In this document: one piece after another, positions 63,750 to 64,000 of the stretch
How the letters are laid out: each line of letters opens with the position of its first letter
How positions within the stretch are numbered: the first letter of the stretch is position 1
Assembly (NCBI RefSeq): GCF_002368195.1
Contig: NZ_AP018178.1
Span: 4,746,721-4,810,720, forward strand
Length of the DNA: 64,000 nucleotides
Direction: 5' to 3'
Source of the DNA: Calothrix sp. NIES-2100
GTDB taxonomy: Bacteria > Cyanobacteriota > Cyanobacteriia > Cyanobacteriales > Nostocaceae
The notes under the pieces: generated by a model
Database searches by the model: none
What the model saw: the letters and a program-made list of their open reading frames with translations, nothing else
What the model was told of the DNA's origin: nothing
Program-made: the position numbers and the translations under genes

Positions 63750-64000
63750 ATGTCAGGTTTCGACTCCTACCTGATACCTAACCTATACACCTTAGTAAAG
63801 ATGCGGAAATAAACCAAGAAGTTTCCGCAAACTTAATTGAATTTTTACACAAACTTTATATTACTACTTAAGAAATTCATACTTAAGTATATATTTTGTC
63901 TAAATATACTACAGTATTTACTTGGGTAAAGTAAAAGTTAAATTTTGTTCAAATTAAATTATAGAGAAAGTAAAAATATTGCAGAGGAGCGGAGAGGCCA
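63750..64000. other. Upstream region of the PEP-CTERM gene, to the window end
   Basis: AT-rich promoter region. I see no recognisable element. Confidence 0.4.

Noticed and set aside
1..64000. tRNA, rRNA or riboswitch genes
   Set aside because: I looked for cloverleaf ends, T-loop GGTTCGAATCC-like strings and rRNA blocks and saw none with confidence; a tRNA scan would be decisive.

Overview
The window comes from a heterocyst-type (Nostocales-like) filamentous cyanobacterium. Evidence: the octamer GCGATCGC (HIP1) occurs many times in genes and spacers; cytochrome b6f genes petB and petD, a Ycf34 protein, a CrtO-type carotenoid ketolase and a CYP110-like P450 are present; the spacers carry heptamer tandem repeats and short palindromes typical of these genomes; and there are several serine/threonine kinases fused to WD40 or pentapeptide repeats. 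I see no rRNA, tRNA or CRISPR array.

Layout. 1-9100: a secreted protein cut by the window edge, small unknown proteins, ArfB ribosome rescue factor, lytic transglycosylase MltA, and an M48 protease/LemA pair. 9400-14500: a Uma2 nuclease-like protein and a toxin-antitoxin island on the minus strand (VapBC, a RelE-like pair, an orphan ParD-like antitoxin, and two further proteins with the VapB-type tail), then an AIG1-like GTPase. 14600-21600: a phosphoketolase-family enzyme, P450, a MazEF pair between direct repeats, an eCIS-leader protein, an ORF made of 21-nt repeats, and a MITE. 21900-34430: mostly housekeeping: LmeA-like protein, CrtO, site-2 protease, MBL-fold protein, CtpA divergent from petB-petD, anti-sigma factor, TsaB, Ycf34 and a CCA-adding enzyme. 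34430-40460: gene remnants (LuxR, pPIWI-RE-like, SDR) around a peptide-ABC permease and its binding protein. 40870-47900: two membrane kinases with WD40 sensors, a secreted WD40 protein and a PPC-domain protein. 48900-59700: a five-gene plus-strand unit headed by a small protein and an EAD1 protein and ending in a ubiquitin-like/pentapeptide protein, followed by two kinases and an FHA protein. 59900-64000: a GC-rich SGNH hydrolase of probable foreign origin, recA with a candidate LexA box, a TnpB remnant, and a PEP-CTERM protein.

The most interesting region is 48907-55448. An effector-associated domain (EAD1) is joined to a coiled coil that recurs, 49 of 78 residues identical, at the N-terminus of the next gene. 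Two large proteins I cannot assign follow, then a ubiquitin-like fold joined through a membrane segment to pentapeptide repeats. EAD1 is known from NTP-dependent conflict systems of multicellular bacteria, so this may be an undescribed variant; that is inference.

A second theme is short palindromic repeats that lie in frame inside three conserved genes (an MBL protein, the CCA-adding enzyme and a WD40 blade of a kinase) as well as in spacers, implying that mobile palindromes are tolerated as added peptide loops.
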